A stretch of DNA of 64,000 bases from Polynucleobacter necessarius (GTDB taxonomy: Bacteria; Pseudomonadota; Gammaproteobacteria; Burkholderiales; Burkholderiaceae): positions 761,823 through 825,822 of the forward strand of contig NZ_LT606948.1 of NCBI RefSeq assembly GCF_900095185.1, given 5' to 3'. Position numbers and translations under genes: made by a program. A model generated the notes under the pieces. The model did not search any database. It was not told the DNA's origin and saw nothing but the letters and a program-made list of their open reading frames with translations. Every line of letters begins with the position of its first letter. Position 1 is the stretch's first letter. Positions 29,392 to 42,097 of the stretch are shown here, one piece after another.

Positions 29392-30938
29392 GGGTGGCTT
29401 TGAGAATAGACACCAAGCTTTTGATTGAACACTTACATACCTTAGTGAATTCTTCAGCAAAAGTATGTGCGGATAGTCGACGGATTCAATCTGGAGATAT
29501 CTTTTTTGCATACCCAGTAGGACATGGATCTGCTTTGCGAGATGGATGTCAGTTTATTGAGGCTGCTTTCCAAAACGGAGCAGCAGCTGTGGTATTTGAT
29601 CCTGCAGGCATTGGTCAGCAATGGATAGATCATCCACAATGTTTTGCTGTTGATAGCCTTGCTACAAAGGTAGGTGAACTTTCTTCTCAATGGTATGGGC
29701 AGCCTAGCAAAGATTTAAACATTATTGGCGTTACAGGCACGAATGGTAAAACCAGTATTACGCAGTGGTTGGCCCAAGCTTTAGATACTAGTAATCATCG
29801 TACGGCAGTATTGGGTACATTGGGTTCAGGTTTTCCAGGGGCGCTTACAACAACCGGCTACACAACCCCGGATGCCCCTAAATTGCAAACTCAGCTCGTA
29901 GAGTTGCGCAATGCAGGTGCTCAACAAGTGACGATGGAAGTGTCTTCGCATGCTTTGCATCAAGAGCGAATCTCCGGTACTAAATTCGATTGCGCAGTAT
30001 TCACCAACCTAACTCAAGATCACTTGGACTACCACGGTAGCATGGTTGATTACGGTGAAGCGAAAGCAAAATTATTTCAGCAACCTGGACTCAAGCATGC
30101 AATCATTAATTTAGATGATACTTTTGGTCGTGAGTTAGCTATGAACTTATTGGCCAAGGAGAATTTAAAAGTATGGGCTTATGCCTTATCGGAGTCAGTT
30201 TTTAGTGGATTTGAAAAATTTGGCAATCGATTGCAGCGTATTTATGCAAGAGATACTGTATTGAGCGGTACCGGTTACAACTCAAATTTTATTTGCAATG
30301 ATGTGGGCAGTGCTGAATTACACATTCCATTGTTAGGTGAATTTAATCTTAGTAATGCTCTTGCAGTATGGGCAGTATTAGTTTCCCAAGGCATTAGTTG
30401 TGAGTCTGCCGCCCGTAAAATCAGTCATTTAACCCCCGTAGTTGGTCGTATGGAGCTCATTCGTTTGAGTAAGTCTCAAAAAGCGGATAGCTTATTAGCG
30501 GTTGTAGATTACGCACATACGCCAGATGCATTAGTAAAAGCATTACAAGCATTGCGTCCTATGGCCACTCAACGTGGCGGAAAAATTTGGTGTGTATTTG
30601 GCTGTGGTGGTGATCGTGATATTGGCAAACGATCGTTGATGGGAAATATTGCTGAACGCAACTCCGATCATGTGTTGATTACGAGTGACAATCCTCGCTC
30701 AGAAGATCCACAAGCCATTATGCAGATGATTCGTTCTGGTATGAGTGCTGATGCAAAAAATATTCAAATGATTGTGGATCGTGCAGCCGCAATTATGGCG
30801 GCAATTCGTCATGCAGATCCTCGCGACATTGTTTTAGTTGCTGGTAAGGGCCATGAAACAACTCAAGAGCTCAATGGTCAGAAGTTTGAATTTTCGGACC
30901 AAGAACATATTCGTTTAGCTGCAGGCGGGGGCATCTGA
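29388..30938 (+). CDS. murE: UDP-MurNAc-L-Ala-D-Glu:meso-DAP ligase
   Basis: MurE adds the third stem residue in cytoplasmic peptidoglycan precursor synthesis. The 516-residue Mur ligase has the ATP motif GVTGTNGKTS (K121) and the DNPR motif (ITSDNPRSED) that selects meso-diaminopimelate over lysine. The overlap with ftsI (ATGA) and the adjoining start of murF indicate tight coupling. Confidence 0.97.
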   Translation: MRVALRIDTKLLIEHLHTLVNSSAKVCADSRRIQSGDIFFAYPVGHGSALRDGCQFIEAAFQNGAAAVVFDPAGIGQQWIDHPQCFAVDSLATKVGELSSQWYGQPSKDLNIIGVTGTNGKTSITQWLAQALDTSNHRTAVLGTLGSGFPGALTTTGYTTPDAPKLQTQLVELRNAGAQQVTMEVSSHALHQERISGTKFDCAVFTNLTQDHLDYHGSMVDYGEAKAKLFQQPGLKHAIINLDDTFGRELAMNLLAKENLKVWAYALSESVFSGFEKFGNRLQRIYARDTVLSGTGYNSNFICNDVGSAELHIPLLGEFNLSNALAVWAVLVSQGISCESAARKISHLTPVVGRMELIRLSKSQKADSLLAVVDYAHTPDALVKALQALRPMATQRGGKIWCVFGCGGDRDIGKRSLMGNIAERNSDHVLITSDNPRSEDPQAIMQMIRSGMSADAKNIQMIVDRAAAIMAAIRHADPRDIVLVAGKGHETTQELNGQKFEFSDQEHIRLAAGGGI

Positions 30939-32386
30939 TGTCAGATATGACAACTCTTGCGCAAGCACAAGCTATGCTCCCTGGGAGTACATTGATTAAT
31001 ACTTCAATAGAGATTGCTCAAAAAACTCCGATTTCTCGAGTGGGTACAGACAGCCGTCAAATTGACCAAAATGAATTATTTGTAGCACTCGTGGGCGAGC
31101 GTTTTGATGCCCATGATTTTTTATCGGATGTCGCCAAGTCAGGCGCAAGCGCTGCCTTAATTAGTAGCCAGGATCATTGTCCAGGCGATTTACCTGCGAT
31201 CCGTATTTCAAATACACGTATTGGTTTGGGCAATTTAGCAAAAGCATGGCGTGCCAATCATCAGATTCCCTTAGTCTTAATTACAGGTAGCAATGGTAAG
31301 ACTACTGTTAAGGAAATGATTGCTTCCATTTTTAAAGCTGCAGTTGGGGCGCAACATACTTTGGTAACTAAAGGTAATCTCAATAACGACATTGGTTTAC
31401 CATTAACGCTTTTAAAACTGCGGTCGACTGATCAATTGGCCGTGATTGAGTTAGGCATGAATCATCCGGGTGAAACTGCTCAGTTAGCTGCAATTGCTCA
31501 AGCAAACATTGCATTAATTAATAACGCCCAACGTGAGCATCAGGAGTTTATGGCTTCTGTTGCAGCGGTTGCAGAAGAACACTCTGACGCTATTCGCGCT
31601 TTACCAGATGATGGTATTGCAGTATTTCCAGCGGACTCAGAATTTGCAAGTGTTTGGCGCGCTGCTGCTAGCGGGCGAAAAGTCGTTGACTTTGTTATGT
31701 CATCTGGCCAGAACAAGACAACAGCTGCAGTCAGTGGCAGCCTCTTAAGTAATGGCCAAGTACAAATTCAAACGGAGCTAGGGTCTATAGAGGTTCAATT
31801 AAACACCTTGGGTAGTCATAATGTGCGCAACGCATTAGCAGCAACTGCTGTTGGTATTGCGGCTGCAGTCAGTTTAGAAAAGATTAAGCAAGGTCTTGAA
31901 TCTTTTTACCCAGCAAACGGTCGCATGCAAGCAAAGGCACTTGATTCGAATCGTACTTTAATTGACGATAGCTATAACGCTAATCCGGATTCAGTAAGAG
32001 CAGCAATTGATGCTTTAAAGCAATCAGGTAATTTATTTTGGTTGATATTGGGTGATATGGGCGAGGTTGGCAATCAAGGGCCCGAGTTTCACCGAGAAGT
32101 CGGTGCTTATGCTGCAGAACAGGGTGTATCAAAGCTATTTGTATTGGGCGAACAATGCAAATTTACCCTGGAGGGATTTAATGATGTTGGCAAAAATGGT
32201 TCAACTATCCCTAGTGAAACTCATTTTACTGATATGGATAGCTTAATAGCGCAGTTAAAAAACGCATTGCATGCTCAGTCTATTGGCAGTAATCAGCATT
32301 TAAATATTTTGGTAAAAGGTTCACGGTTTATGCGCATGGAGCGTGTAGTGCAAGCCTTAGTAGAGGAGGCTAAAGCATGCTCTTAA
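30938..32386 (+). CDS. murF: UDP-MurNAc-tripeptide:D-Ala-D-Ala ligase
   Basis: MurF completes the pentapeptide precursor. The 482-residue protein has the ATP site [22 protein letters not shown] and the C-terminal [12 protein letters not shown], all typical of MurF. The stop overlaps the mraY start by 10 bases. Confidence 0.97.
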   Translation: MSDMTTLAQAQAMLPGSTLINTSIEIAQKTPISRVGTDSRQIDQNELFVALVGERFDAHDFLSDVAKSGASAALISSQDHCPGDLPAIRISNTRIGLGNLAKAWRANHQIPLVLITGSNGKTTVKEMIASIFKAAVGAQHTLVTKGNLNNDIGLPLTLLKLRSTDQLAVIELGMNHPGETAQLAAIAQANIALINNAQREHQEFMASVAAVAEEHSDAIRALPDDGIAVFPADSEFASVWRAAASGRKVVDFVMSSGQNKTTAAVSGSLLSNGQVQIQTELGSIEVQLNTLGSHNVRNALAATAVGIAAAVSLEKIKQGLESFYPANGRMQAKALDSNRTLIDDSYNANPDSVRAAIDALKQSGNLFWLILGDMGEVGNQGPEFHREVGAYAAEQGVSKLFVLGEQCKFTLEGFNDVGKNGSTIPSETHFTDMDSLIAQLKNALHAQSIGSNQHLNILVKGSRFMRMERVVQALVEEAKACS

Positions 32387-33546
32387 TCCTAGCTCAATTA
32401 CTACAGGATGATTTTGGATTCTTGCGCGTATTTAACTACATTACTTTTAGGGCGGTGATGGCGACGGTTACTGCTCTGTTAATGGGTTTGGCGGCAGGAC
32501 CTTGGGTGATTGGCAAGCTAACTGCGTTAAAGATGGGCCAAGCTGTTCGTACCGATGGCCCGCAAACCCATTTAGTTAAGTCTGGTACGCCCACTATGGG
32601 TGGCGTATTAATTTTGATCGGCATATTTATCTCGTGTATGTTGTGGGCCGATCTCAGTAATCGATTTATTTGGATTGTGATGATAGTGACCTTTGGTTTT
32701 GGTCTTGTAGGATGGGTAGATGATTATCGCAAGGTTGTCTACAAAGATCCAAAAGGGATGGCATCAAAAGAGAAGTTCTTCTGGCAAACCTTGATTGGTT
32801 TGTTTGCCGCTATTTATCTAGCGTTCTCCATTTCTGAGGTCAGTAACCTCAAGGTTTTGCAATTATTTTATGAGTGGGTCAGAAGTGGATTTGCATTAGA
32901 TCTACCGGCTAAAACGGACTTGCTTCTGCCATTTATGAAAGAGGTTAGCTATCCATTGGGAATGATGGGATTCATCATCTTGAGTTACTTAGTAATTGTT
33001 GGCAGTAGTAATGCCGTGAATCTAACCGATGGTTTGGATGGCTTGGTCATCATGCCAGTCATCCTAGTGGGTGCTGCTTTAGGTGCATTTGCCTATGTCA
33101 TGGGTAATGCAATTTATGCAAAGTATCTACTTTTTCCATACATTCCTGGTGCTGGAGAATTATTGATTTTCTGCGGTGCGATGGGTGGAGCAGGGTTAGC
33201 GCTCCTTTGGTACAACGCGCATCCAGCACAAGTATTTATGGGTGATGTCGGCGCACTAGCTTTGGGTGGTGCACTCGGAACTATCGCCGTGATTGTTCGT
33301 CAAGAGATTGTGCTCTTTGTAATGGGTGGCATCTTTGTTGCGGAAACTGTTTCTGTAATGTTGCAAGTATTTTGGTTTAAGTTTACTAAAAAACATTTTG
33401 GCGAAGGCCGACGAATTTTCCGGATGGCGCCATTGCATCATCATTTTGAATTGGGTGGCTGGAAAGAAACACAAGTGGTTGTGCGATTCTGGATTATCAC
33501 CATTCTTCTAGTCTTAATTGGCTTATCAAGTCTGAAATTGCGGTGA
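32377..33546 (+). CDS. mraY: phospho-MurNAc-pentapeptide translocase
   Basis: MraY attaches phospho-MurNAc-pentapeptide to undecaprenyl phosphate, giving lipid I at the inner face of the membrane. The 389-residue polytopic protein has the conserved [26 protein letters not shown] and HHHFELGGW motifs, and about ten membrane spans. The usual aspartates are all in place. Confidence 0.97.
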   Translation: MLLILAQLLQDDFGFLRVFNYITFRAVMATVTALLMGLAAGPWVIGKLTALKMGQAVRTDGPQTHLVKSGTPTMGGVLILIGIFISCMLWADLSNRFIWIVMIVTFGFGLVGWVDDYRKVVYKDPKGMASKEKFFWQTLIGLFAAIYLAFSISEVSNLKVLQLFYEWVRSGFALDLPAKTDLLLPFMKEVSYPLGMMGFIILSYLVIVGSSNAVNLTDGLDGLVIMPVILVGAALGAFAYVMGNAIYAKYLLFPYIPGAGELLIFCGAMGGAGLALLWYNAHPAQVFMGDVGALALGGALGTIAVIVRQEIVLFVMGGIFVAETVSVMLQVFWFKFTKKHFGEGRRIFRMAPLHHHFELGGWKETQVVVRFWIITILLVLIGLSSLKLR

Positions 33547-33555
33547 ACTAAATAA

Positions 33556-35178
33556 ATGTTGCTCTTAGAAAACACTTTTGCAAACTCTGCTTTTATGGCT
33601 AATGAAAGCTACCAAGCACCATTTCGATTTTTGATTCTGGGTCTCGGTGAGACTGGTGTAGCGATGGCGAAGTGGTGCTTGCGGAATGGGGCTAAAGTGC
33701 GCTTTGCAGATACCCGTGATCAATCATCTTTTAGTGCGCGCCAACATGCATGGTTACAAGAATTACAAATTGCTGGACTAAAAGATATTTGCTTCGGACC
33801 TGTAGGCGATGAGTTGCTAAAAGATATTGACGTGATTGGTATTGGTCCTGGTCTATCTCCATTGCAAGAGCCTATCCAATCTTTGTTGGCTAGAGCTGAG
33901 GCTGCTGAAATTGATGTCTGGAGTGAAATTGAGTTTTTTGCACGGGCCTTATCCGCTATCAGTCGTATGGCGCTTGCTCAGGAAACAAGCTATGCATCAG
34001 CAGTATTGGCGATTACTGGAACTAATGGCAAAACAACTACCACGGCATTAACGGGTCAGCTGTGTGAGCGTGCTGGCAAGAAGGTCGCCGTGGCTGGAAA
34101 TATTAGTCCTGCGGCCTTAGAAAAGTTGATGAGTTGTTTAGATGGCGCAGATCAAATTGTGGATATGCCAGAGGTATGGGTGATAGAACTCTCGAGTTTC
34201 CAGCTTGTCTATACCCATACATTCAATGCAACTGCGGCAACAGTTCTGAATATTACTCAAGACCATCTAGATTGGCATGGTGATATGCAGGCTTATACAA
34301 CTGCTAAATCAAAGATATTTGGCGATGACACAGTTTGCGTTCTAAATCGTGATGATCCCCTCGCAATGGGATTGCTCTCTGAAAAACAAACGACAGAGAA
34401 ATCCATCGTTACCTTCGGGTCAAATCGTCCAGATGAGCAAGACGCCTTTGGTATCGAGCATGACTTGCGAGCGGGTGGAATTGATTGGCTAGTTTGGGCT
34501 GAAGTAGATGAAGAGGTTGAGCCTCAACCTAAACGTCGTCGTAAGTCTGCAGCATTACAAGAAGATGAGTCACTACGATTAAAGCGTTTGATCCCAGCAG
34601 ATGCATTAAGAATCCGCGGTCGACATAATGCTCTAAATGCCTTAGCTGCATTGGCATTAGCTCGAGCTGCTAAATTGCCATTGAACGTGCTCTTGCATGG
34701 TTTACGGGACTACCATGGTGAACCGCATCGTGTACAAAGTATTGCAATCGTTAGAGACGTTGAGTATGTAGATGATAGTAAAGGCACCAATGTCGGTGCA
34801 ACAGTTGCCGCATTAAATGGCTTAGGCAGCAATGAAGCGGGTAAACGTATTTGGTTAATTGTCGGTGGCGATGGCAAAGGGCAAGACTTTAGCCCACTTC
34901 GTGAACCAGCCTTACGTTTTGTGAAGGGCGCCTTCTTGATTGGAAAAGATGGTGCAGCAATTGGCGAAGCTTTAGGTACTGGCATTCCTATTACAAATTG
35001 TATTGATCTGAGGTCTGCTGTTAAGGCTGCTGCCGGTCAGGCCGTATCCGGAGATATAGTGTTGCTCTCCCCAGCTTGTGCCAGTTTTGACCAATTTCGT
35101 GACTATCTTGAACGTGCACAAGTGTTTGCTTCAGAAGTTGAAGAGCTGGGAATGCAATTTGAAGGAGTTCAGGCATGA
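33556..35178 (+). CDS. murD: UDP-MurNAc-L-Ala:D-Glu ligase
   Basis: MurD adds D-glutamate to the precursor. The 540-residue protein has an N-terminal Rossmann-like domain ([15 protein letters not shown]), the ATP motif [23 protein letters not shown] and [12 protein letters not shown]. It is about 100 residues longer than E. coli MurD; part of the excess is a charged insert near residues 305-345 with [14 protein letters not shown]. Such inserts are known in betaproteobacteria, so this is probably native. Overlaps ftsW by 4 bases. Confidence 0.95.
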   Translation: MLLLENTFANSAFMANESYQAPFRFLILGLGETGVAMAKWCLRNGAKVRFADTRDQSSFSARQHAWLQELQIAGLKDICFGPVGDELLKDIDVIGIGPGLSPLQEPIQSLLARAEAAEIDVWSEIEFFARALSAISRMALAQETSYASAVLAITGTNGKTTTTALTGQLCERAGKKVAVAGNISPAALEKLMSCLDGADQIVDMPEVWVIELSSFQLVYTHTFNATAATVLNITQDHLDWHGDMQAYTTAKSKIFGDDTVCVLNRDDPLAMGLLSEKQTTEKSIVTFGSNRPDEQDAFGIEHDLRAGGIDWLVWAEVDEEVEPQPKRRRKSAALQEDESLRLKRLIPADALRIRGRHNALNALAALALARAAKLPLNVLLHGLRDYHGEPHRVQSIAIVRDVEYVDDSKGTNVGATVAALNGLGSNEAGKRIWLIVGGDGKGQDFSPLREPALRFVKGAFLIGKDGAAIGEALGTGIPITNCIDLRSAVKAAAGQAVSGDIVLLSPACASFDQFRDYLERAQVFASEVEELGMQFEGVQA

Positions 35179-36446
35179 ATTTGAACGATAAATTTTTCCC
35201 TGAAAATCATCTTGGACTGAATCGCTTCTGGAATTTTTCTAGAGGTGGAATTGATAACTTTCGAACTGGCTTGCGTGATGCGGTTTCTGGAGTGGAGCAG
35301 ACTCGCTCACGGATGATGGAGTATGACCAGTTGCTTGTTTGGGCAATTCTCTCTCTTATGTTGATCGGTTTAGTGATGGTCTACTCTGCTTCCATCGCAT
35401 TAGCGGATGGACCTAAGTACGCAAATTACAGCAGTAATTATTTCTTGATCCGCCACATGATTTCTTTGGCAATTGCCATTGGGGTGGGAATATGGGTTTT
35501 CAAGATTCCTACAAAGGTATGGGATCGCTATTCGCCAGTCATGTTTGGATTTACTATTTTATTGCTGATCGCCGTATTAACTCCAGGGGTTGGTAAGGGT
35601 GTGAATGGAGCTAAACGTTGGATCCCTTTGGGTTTGATGAATTTTCAGCCGTCCGAATTGATGAAGTTTGCCGCTGTAATTTTTGCTGCAAGCTATACCG
35701 TACAGCGTCAGGAGTATCTCCACTCATTTGTGAAAGGCATGCTGCCAATGGGTATCGCGGTAGCCTTGGTTGGTGGTCTATTAATGGCTGAGCCAGACAT
35801 GGGTGCGTTTGTGGTTGTGGCTTTAATTGCCTTTGGCATACTCTTTTTAGGCGGCATCAACGCCAAATTATTTGGTGGTTTGATTGCAGTTGGTTTATTG
35901 AGTGCCGCTACGATGATTGCACTCTCACCATTCCGTCGTGGTCGTATGCTTGCTTTTATGGATCCATGGCAGGTTGATAACGCTGCGAATAAAGGTTATC
36001 AACTAACACATTCACTAATGGCATTTGGACGTGGTGAATGGTTTGGAACTGGGCTGGGAGGAAGTGTAGAGAAATTACATTACTTACCTGAAGCGCATAC
36101 CGATTTCATCATGGCGGTCATCGGTGAAGAGTTAGGATTTGTTGGTGTAGTTGTCATGATCTTTTTGTTCTACTGGATCGTACGTCGCGCCTTCTTAATT
36201 GGCCGAACTGCTTTGCAATTGGACCGTAGTTTTGCCGGCCTCGCAGCTCAAGGGGTTGCGATCTGGATTGGTTGGCAGGCCTTCATCAATATGGGCGTGA
36301 ACCTCGGGCTACTTCCAACAAAAGGATTGACCTTACCTCTGGTGAGTTATGGCGGATCTGGAATTTTGATGAATGCTGTTGCGATGGCAATGCTCTTACG
36401 TATTGATTATGAAAACCGTATTCTGATGCGTGGAGGGAAGCTTTGA
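35175..36446 (+). CDS. ftsW: septal peptidoglycan polymerase FtsW
   Basis: FtsW is the SEDS-family glycosyltransferase that works with FtsI at the septum. The 423-residue protein has a cytoplasmic N-terminus of about 50 residues followed by ten predicted spans. SEDS hallmarks include [18 protein letters not shown], the [15 protein letters not shown] loop and [10 protein letters not shown]. It overlaps murD and murG by 4 bases each. Confidence 0.97.
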   Translation: MNLNDKFFPENHLGLNRFWNFSRGGIDNFRTGLRDAVSGVEQTRSRMMEYDQLLVWAILSLMLIGLVMVYSASIALADGPKYANYSSNYFLIRHMISLAIAIGVGIWVFKIPTKVWDRYSPVMFGFTILLLIAVLTPGVGKGVNGAKRWIPLGLMNFQPSELMKFAAVIFAASYTVQRQEYLHSFVKGMLPMGIAVALVGGLLMAEPDMGAFVVVALIAFGILFLGGINAKLFGGLIAVGLLSAATMIALSPFRRGRMLAFMDPWQVDNAANKGYQLTHSLMAFGRGEWFGTGLGGSVEKLHYLPEAHTDFIMAVIGEELGFVGVVVMIFLFYWIVRRAFLIGRTALQLDRSFAGLAAQGVAIWIGWQAFINMGVNLGLLPTKGLTLPLVSYGGSGILMNAVAMAMLLRIDYENRILMRGGKL

Positions 36447-37516
36447 CTAAACCTTCAATCTTGGTAATGGCTGGTGGAACTGGTGGGCATATATTCCCAG
36501 GGTTGTCTGTTGCCGAATACTTACGGATTTGTGGGTGGAAGGTCTCTTGGTTAGGGAACCAGTCAGGCATGGAGTATCGCCTGGTGAAGGCGTGTGATTT
36601 TCCATTTGAGACGGTTGATTTTGGCGGCTTACGTGGCAAGGGTCTAATGACCAAAATCATGTTACCAATTAATTTGATACGGGCATGCCTCCAAAGTTGG
36701 AAGATTATGCGTCGCCTTAAGCCCAATGTTGTATTGGGTACGGGGGGTTACATTACATTCCCCGGTGGCTTAGTTGCAAAGTTGTTAAAGCGCCCCTTAG
36801 TGTTGCATGAAGCGAATTCAGTTGCAGGTAGCGCCAATCTCGCACTAAGCAAAATTGCCATGCGAACTTTGACTGGATTCCCAAATACAATGCCTAAGGC
36901 TGAGTGGGTAGGTAACCCCATTCGCGAAGAGTTTGATCATATGCTTGCCCCAGCTGCGCGATATCAGCAACGTCAAGGGCCGCTCTCGATTTTGGTGGTA
37001 GGTGGAAGTTTAGGTGCGGCAGCGCTTAACGAGAATATTCCTGCAGCACTAGCCTTAATCCCCTCAGAATTACGGCCTCAGGTGATTCACCAGGCAGGCG
37101 ATAAACATCTAGCGGATTTGCAAAAGCGATACGCTGACTTAGGGATATCTGTCGAGATTCGACCTTTTATTGACGATATGCCGACTGCATACTCACAAGC
37201 AGATTTAGTTATTTGTCGTTCAGGAGCAATGACGGTTTCTGAAATAGTTGCTTGTGGAGTTGCATCTTGTTTGATTCCATTTCCATTTGCAATCGACGAT
37301 CATCAAACGGCTAATGCACAATTTTTATCAAATGCTGATGCGACAGTTTTATTGCCACAACCACTTTTAAATCCGCAAGATTTGGCGTTAATGATTCAGA
37401 ACTTTAATCGCAATGACTTAAAGGAAATGGCATTGCGTGCACATGCATTAGCAAAGCCCCAAGCTACACAGCGGGTGGCTGAAGTATGTGCTGAATGTGC
37501 GGGAGTAAGCATATGA
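36443..37516 (+). CDS. murG: UDP-GlcNAc:lipid I GlcNAc transferase
   Basis: MurG converts lipid I to lipid II at the inner membrane. The 357-residue GT-B enzyme has the glycine-rich loop GGTGGH at 11-16, [22 protein letters not shown] and the C-terminal [10 protein letters not shown]. The stop is inside the murC start (ATGA). Confidence 0.97.
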   Translation: MTKPSILVMAGGTGGHIFPGLSVAEYLRICGWKVSWLGNQSGMEYRLVKACDFPFETVDFGGLRGKGLMTKIMLPINLIRACLQSWKIMRRLKPNVVLGTGGYITFPGGLVAKLLKRPLVLHEANSVAGSANLALSKIAMRTLTGFPNTMPKAEWVGNPIREEFDHMLAPAARYQQRQGPLSILVVGGSLGAAALNENIPAALALIPSELRPQVIHQAGDKHLADLQKRYADLGISVEIRPFIDDMPTAYSQADLVICRSGAMTVSEIVACGVASCLIPFPFAIDDHQTANAQFLSNADATVLLPQPLLNPQDLALMIQNFNRNDLKEMALRAHALAKPQATQRVAEVCAECAGVSI

Positions 37517-38949
37517 AACATATTGTTCAGCAAATTCATTTCATTGGTATTGGCGGCGCCGGTATGAGTGGCATTGCCGAAGTATTGCTGAATTTAGGCT
37601 ATCAAGTTTCTGGTTCTGACTTGGCTGATGGTGCAGTTACTAAGCGTCTGAGAGAGCTAGGAGCCGTTATCCACATCGGCCATGATCCTAAAAATATTGG
37701 GACTGCTGAAGCAGTGGTCATTTCTACAGCAGTCGCTGGAAATAATCCTGAAGTATTAGTTGCCCGAGCTGCAAAAATTCCAGTCATTCAGCGTGCGGTG
37801 ATGTTGAGTGAGCTAATGCGCGTAAAACAGGGTATTGCAATTGCTGGCACACATGGCAAAACAACCACAACTAGTCTGGTGGCATCTGTTTTAGCTGAAG
37901 AAGGCTTAGATCCTACTTTTGTGATTGGTGGCAAGCTCAATTCAGCGGGTGCTAATGCACGTCTAGGTCGTGGCGATTTTATCGTTGTTGAGGCAGATGA
38001 GTCAGACGCCTCTTTCTTGCAATTATTCCCAGCAATGGAAGTGGTTACCAATATTGATGCTGATCATATGGATACCTATCAGCATGATATGGCCCGCTTA
38101 AAGCAGGCCTTTGTTCAGTTTATTCAGCGGATGCCGTTTTATGGTGTCGCAGTGCTTTGTATTGATGACGCTAATGTACGAGACATCATTCCATTTGTAT
38201 CGCAACCTATTCTTCGTTACGGCCTCTCGGAAGATGCGGATATTCGTGCAAGTAACATTCAGGCTGATAGTACGCGAATGCATTTTATGGTTGACCGTCG
38301 CGCTGTGCGTAGGCATGGCAATAAACCTGGACCGCTAAACGTAACCCTTAATCTACCAGGATTACATAACGTACGTAATGCATTGGCTGCCATTGGCATT
38401 GCAACTGAGTTGGGTGTAGGTGATGAAGCAATTATCAAAGCCCTTGCTGAATTTAGTGGCGTAGGACGTCGCTTCCAGCGTTATGGAGAAATTCCGCTAG
38501 TTTCAGGTGGAAGCTTTACCTTGATTGATGACTATGGACATCACCCCGTAGAGATGGCGGCAACTTTAGCTGCAGCTAGAGGCGCTTATCCAGATCGTCG
38601 TTTGGTGTTGGCATTTCAGCCACATCGCTTTACTAGAACTCGAGATTGCTTTGGCGAATTCGTACAGGTTCTCAGGAGTTTTGATGCCTTGGTATTGACT
38701 GACGTATATCCAGCGGGTGAGGCAAAAATTCCAGGGGCTGATGGAAAAAGCTTAATGAAGGCCGCCATCACAGAAAACAAAAATTCAAAAGCTTTACTAA
38801 ATTCTGCTGCAGTTGCTTATGCGGCAAATATTGCTGAAATGCCAGAAAAGTTAAGTCAAATTTTAAAAAATGGGGACGTACTAATCACTATGGGTGCAGG
38901 TTCAATTGCCGCTTTGCCGCATACCCTAGCTGAGGCAAAACAGGTCTAA
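37513..38949 (+). CDS. murC: UDP-MurNAc:L-Ala ligase
   Basis: MurC adds the first amino acid of the stem peptide. The start at 37513 ([15 protein letters not shown]) follows GGGAG and overlaps the murG stop, giving 478 residues; a slightly earlier in-frame start is less likely. Motifs seen are [15 protein letters not shown], the ATP site [21 protein letters not shown] and DDYGHHPVE. Intact. Confidence 0.97.
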   Translation: MKHIVQQIHFIGIGGAGMSGIAEVLLNLGYQVSGSDLADGAVTKRLRELGAVIHIGHDPKNIGTAEAVVISTAVAGNNPEVLVARAAKIPVIQRAVMLSELMRVKQGIAIAGTHGKTTTTSLVASVLAEEGLDPTFVIGGKLNSAGANARLGRGDFIVVEADESDASFLQLFPAMEVVTNIDADHMDTYQHDMARLKQAFVQFIQRMPFYGVAVLCIDDANVRDIIPFVSQPILRYGLSEDADIRASNIQADSTRMHFMVDRRAVRRHGNKPGPLNVTLNLPGLHNVRNALAAIGIATELGVGDEAIIKALAEFSGVGRRFQRYGEIPLVSGGSFTLIDDYGHHPVEMAATLAAARGAYPDRRLVLAFQPHRFTRTRDCFGEFVQVLRSFDALVLTDVYPAGEAKIPGADGKSLMKAAITENKNSKALLNSAAVAYAANIAEMPEKLSQILKNGDVLITMGAGSIAALPHTLAEAKQV

Positions 38950-38962
38950 GATAGGTGCAAAT

Positions 38963-39955
38963 TTGAACTCTTGGGGTGATCGAGTTAAGTCTAGCTTAGC
39001 GGGTTTAGATATCCAGTCATTGGGGCGGGTCGGTGTGCTACTTGGCGGTAAATTTGGCGAGAGAGAAATTTCTTTGATGTCAGGTAACGGTGTATTAGAG
39101 GCTCTACGCTCAAAAGGTGTAGATGCTCACGCTTTTGATACTGGCTTACGTTCTCCTACCGAGTTAGATCAGGAAAAATTTGATCGAATATTTATATCCT
39201 TGCATGGTCGCTTTGGAGAAGATGGCACTATTCAAGGTTTGCTAGAGTTATTGGATTTGCCCTATACTGGAAGTGGTGTCTTAGCCTCTGCATTAGCTAT
39301 CGATAAGATTGTCACTAAGCAAGTTTGGATTAGTAACGGACTTGCCACTCCTCGGTATGAAAAACTTACGGCAACAAGCGATTGGAATGCGGTTGTAGAG
39401 CATTTGGGTTTGCCATTAATTGTCAAGCCTGCGCATGAAGGTTCTTCATTGGGTTTAACCAAAGTGAAATCGATTGATGAGTTACCAGCAGCTTACAAGC
39501 TGGCAGCTAAATTAGATAAGAAGGTGATTGCTGAGACCTGCATTCTTGGTGATGAGTTGACCTGCCCATTGGTGGGCCAAGGTAATACAGCTGAAGCTTT
39601 GCCGGTGATCAAAATTATTCCTCCGCAAGCGAATTACGATTTTCATAATAAGTATTTTTCTGATGAAACGAGGTACTTATGCCCAACTGGATTGGCTCCT
39701 GAGGTCAATGCGGCTGTCCAAGAATTAGCTTTAGCTGCTTATAAAGCTCTAGGTTGTCGCACATGGGGTCGTGCTGATGTGATGTTGGATCAAAAAACGG
39801 GCAAACCTTATTTGTTAGAAATGAATACTTCTCCCGGTATGACTTCTCACTCATTAGTACCAATGGCTGCCGAGGCTGCTGGTATCGAATATGCAGATTT
39901 GGTGCTTTGGTTGTTAAACCAAACCTTAGGTCAAAGAGAGGGTGCTTCTGCATGA
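38963..39955 (+). CDS. ddl: D-alanine:D-alanine ligase
   Basis: Ddl makes the D-Ala-D-Ala dipeptide used by MurF. The 330-residue ATP-grasp protein has [27 protein letters not shown] and the metal site [13 protein letters not shown]. The start appears to be TTG at 38963, preceded by AGGTG; an unusual start codon might lower expression relative to its neighbours. The stop overlaps ftsQ (ATGA). Confidence 0.95.
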   Translation: MNSWGDRVKSSLAGLDIQSLGRVGVLLGGKFGEREISLMSGNGVLEALRSKGVDAHAFDTGLRSPTELDQEKFDRIFISLHGRFGEDGTIQGLLELLDLPYTGSGVLASALAIDKIVTKQVWISNGLATPRYEKLTATSDWNAVVEHLGLPLIVKPAHEGSSLGLTKVKSIDELPAAYKLAAKLDKKVIAETCILGDELTCPLVGQGNTAEALPVIKIIPPQANYDFHNKYFSDETRYLCPTGLAPEVNAAVQELALAAYKALGCRTWGRADVMLDQKTGKPYLLEMNTSPGMTSHSLVPMAAEAAGIEYADLVLWLLNQTLGQREGASA

Positions 39956-40797
39956 GTAACTTCATGGATCGCTTCGGAGAAATTTTCTCCATGCTGATGG
40001 CTCCTATTTGGAATCATTCGGGGTGTATGGAGAAATTAAGCCGTTTCTTAATGCGTTGCTTTGTCGTGATGCTAGTGATAGATATTTTGGTCTGGCTAAG
40101 CCAACGTCCTGTATTTGCCATGAAGCAAATTCAAATCGAGCCTGTTGCAGGTCAAACGCTGAAACACATTAAAAAGCCCATCGTGAAGCAGCAGGTTTTA
40201 GAAACAGTTCAGGGAAATTTTTTTAGTGTGCGCTTGGAGGATGTGAAGCGTGGCTTTGAAAACATGCCATGGGTGCGGCACGCAAATGTGCGGCGAGTTT
40301 GGCCGAATGGTTTGGTGGTCAGCATCGAAGAGCAAAAGCCTTTTGGCGCTTGGGGTGGAGTTGAAAGTCATACCCTTATGAATACTCACGGCGAACTCTT
40401 TACTGGCCGTGTGTCTGAGGTAAGTGATGATATTCATTTGGTGGATTTCTCAGGCCCAGCAGATGCTGGTAAAGAGGTGATGAGCTTGTATGAAAAAGCA
40501 AACAACTGGTTTAAGCCATGGGGTGCAGAAGTGATAAGTCTTGCACTCACTGAGCGCTATGCATGGCATGTCAAACTTTCGAACGGGATGAAAGTAGAGT
40601 TTGGTCGTGACGAAGAAAGCTCCGATAAGAATTTAACCGAAGAGCGTGTTGCACGCTTATTTAAGTATTGGCCTCAAGTCCAAGAAAAGCGGCCCAATCG
40701 TATAGATGCAGTCGATTTGCGCTATGCAAATGGTTTTGCAGTTCATCTTGCCTCTGCAGGTTTGAAAAAGAATGCAGTAGATGGCAAAAAAAAGTGA
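39952..40797 (+). CDS. ftsQ: cell division protein FtsQ
   Basis: FtsQ is a bitopic scaffold that binds FtsB/FtsL and is recruited by FtsA and FtsZ. The chosen ATG at 39952 overlaps the ddl stop and gives 281 residues: a cytoplasmic tail, one membrane span (about 30-52), a POTRA domain ([11 protein letters not shown]) and the FtsQ beta domain. The frame is open 15 codons earlier, inside ddl, which I consider not used. Confidence 0.94.
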   Translation: MSNFMDRFGEIFSMLMAPIWNHSGCMEKLSRFLMRCFVVMLVIDILVWLSQRPVFAMKQIQIEPVAGQTLKHIKKPIVKQQVLETVQGNFFSVRLEDVKRGFENMPWVRHANVRRVWPNGLVVSIEEQKPFGAWGGVESHTLMNTHGELFTGRVSEVSDDIHLVDFSGPADAGKEVMSLYEKANNWFKPWGAEVISLALTERYAWHVKLSNGMKVEFGRDEESSDKNLTEERVARLFKYWPQVQEKRPNRIDAVDLRYANGFAVHLASAGLKKNAVDGKKK

Positions 40798-40819
40798 GCT
40801 GAAGCAATGAGGAATGTTA

Positions 40820-42049
40820 ATGAGTAAAGACAGTCGCGATATTTTGGTGGGTTTAGACATTGGAACTTCCAAGGTGGTTGCCTTGGTTGCAGAATTAGCT
40901 CCCGATGGTCAATTCAACGTTGTGGGTGTTGGACAAACTGCATCTAAGGGCTTAAAGAAAGGTGTAGTTGTCAATATTGAGGCTACTGTTCAGTCAATCC
41001 AGAAGGCCCTTGAAGAGGCTGAGGTCATGGCGGATCGCCAGATTATTCAGGTCTTTACAGGCATTGCTGGAAATCACATCGTGAGTTTTAACTCTAGCGG
41101 TATGGTCGCCATTCGCGATAAGGAGGTGGGCTCTGGGGATGTAGAGCGTGTTCTGGAAACTGCAAAAGCAATCAATATCCCAACCGATCAACAGATACTG
41201 CACATCCTTGTTCAGGAATTCATTATTGATGGGCAGGAAGATGTTCGAGAGCCAATTGGTATGAGTGGTTTGCGTCTTGGGGTTAAGGTGCATATTGTTA
41301 CGGGGGCTGTGAGTGCTGCTCAAAATATTGTGAAGTGTGTGCGTCGGTGCGGTCTTGAAGTAAATGATTTAATTTTGCAGCCATTGGCCTCAAGTTTGGC
41401 GGTACTCGCTGAGGATGAAAAAGAGCTTGGTGTGGTCTTAGTGGATATTGGCGGTGGTACGACTGATATTGCTATTTATTGTCAGGGATCGATACGCCAT
41501 ACTGCTGTGATTCCAATCGCAGGCGATCAAATTACCAATGACATTGCAATGGCATTGCGTACGCCAACACTTGACGCTGAAGATCTCAAAATTGCTCATG
41601 GTATTGCACGTCAAGAGATGGCTGATCCAACTGCCATGATTGACGTCCCAGGCGTTGGAGATCGGGAGCCGCGCCCAATGTCTAAACAAGCTTTAGCGGC
41701 TGTTATTGAGCCGCGGGTCGAAGAGCTATTTACCTTAGTTAGGGGTGTAGTTCGTGACTCACGTTACGAGGATATGGTTTCTTCTGGAATTGTTTTAACT
41801 GGCGGTACCGCATTAATGCCCGGCATGGTGGAGTTGGCTGAACAAGTCTTCTTAAGACCGGCACGCATAGGTACGCCCGAATATCGTGGTCATCTATATG
41901 AAGTTTTACGAAGTCCAAGATATGCCACCAGCATTGGATTGCTTAAGGAAGGTCAAGCCCAGTTATTGCGTGGTCGTCGTGTTTCTCAGTCAGGCGCATT
42001 ACAGGGTGTTGTATCGCGCATGAAGGAATGGTTTGCAGGAAATTTTTAA
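40820..42049 (+). CDS. ftsA: cell division protein FtsA
   Basis: FtsA is the actin-like ATPase that tethers FtsZ to the membrane. I place the start at 40820 (MSKDSRDILVGLDIGTSK) because GAGGA at 40809-40813 is well spaced for it; another ATG is two codons earlier. The 409-residue protein has the phosphate motif GLDIGTSKV, DIGGGTTDIA, and a C-terminal amphipathic helix (RMKEWFAGNF) that binds the membrane. Confidence 0.96.
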   Translation: MSKDSRDILVGLDIGTSKVVALVAELAPDGQFNVVGVGQTASKGLKKGVVVNIEATVQSIQKALEEAEVMADRQIIQVFTGIAGNHIVSFNSSGMVAIRDKEVGSGDVERVLETAKAINIPTDQQILHILVQEFIIDGQEDVREPIGMSGLRLGVKVHIVTGAVSAAQNIVKCVRRCGLEVNDLILQPLASSLAVLAEDEKELGVVLVDIGGGTTDIAIYCQGSIRHTAVIPIAGDQITNDIAMALRTPTLDAEDLKIAHGIARQEMADPTAMIDVPGVGDREPRPMSKQALAAVIEPRVEELFTLVRGVVRDSRYEDMVSSGIVLTGGTALMPGMVELAEQVFLRPARIGTPEYRGHLYEVLRSPRYATSIGLLKEGQAQLLRGRRVSQSGALQGVVSRMKEWFAGNF

Positions 42050-42097
42050 GTTTTTCGTCGTCGTCAATGTAGTAAGTTTTGTTACCTAGGAGGGTAT

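Noticed and set aside
39907-39951. Earlier in-frame start for ftsQ inside ddl
   Set aside because: The ATG at 39952 overlaps the ddl stop as at other joints in the cluster and gives normal FtsQ topology.
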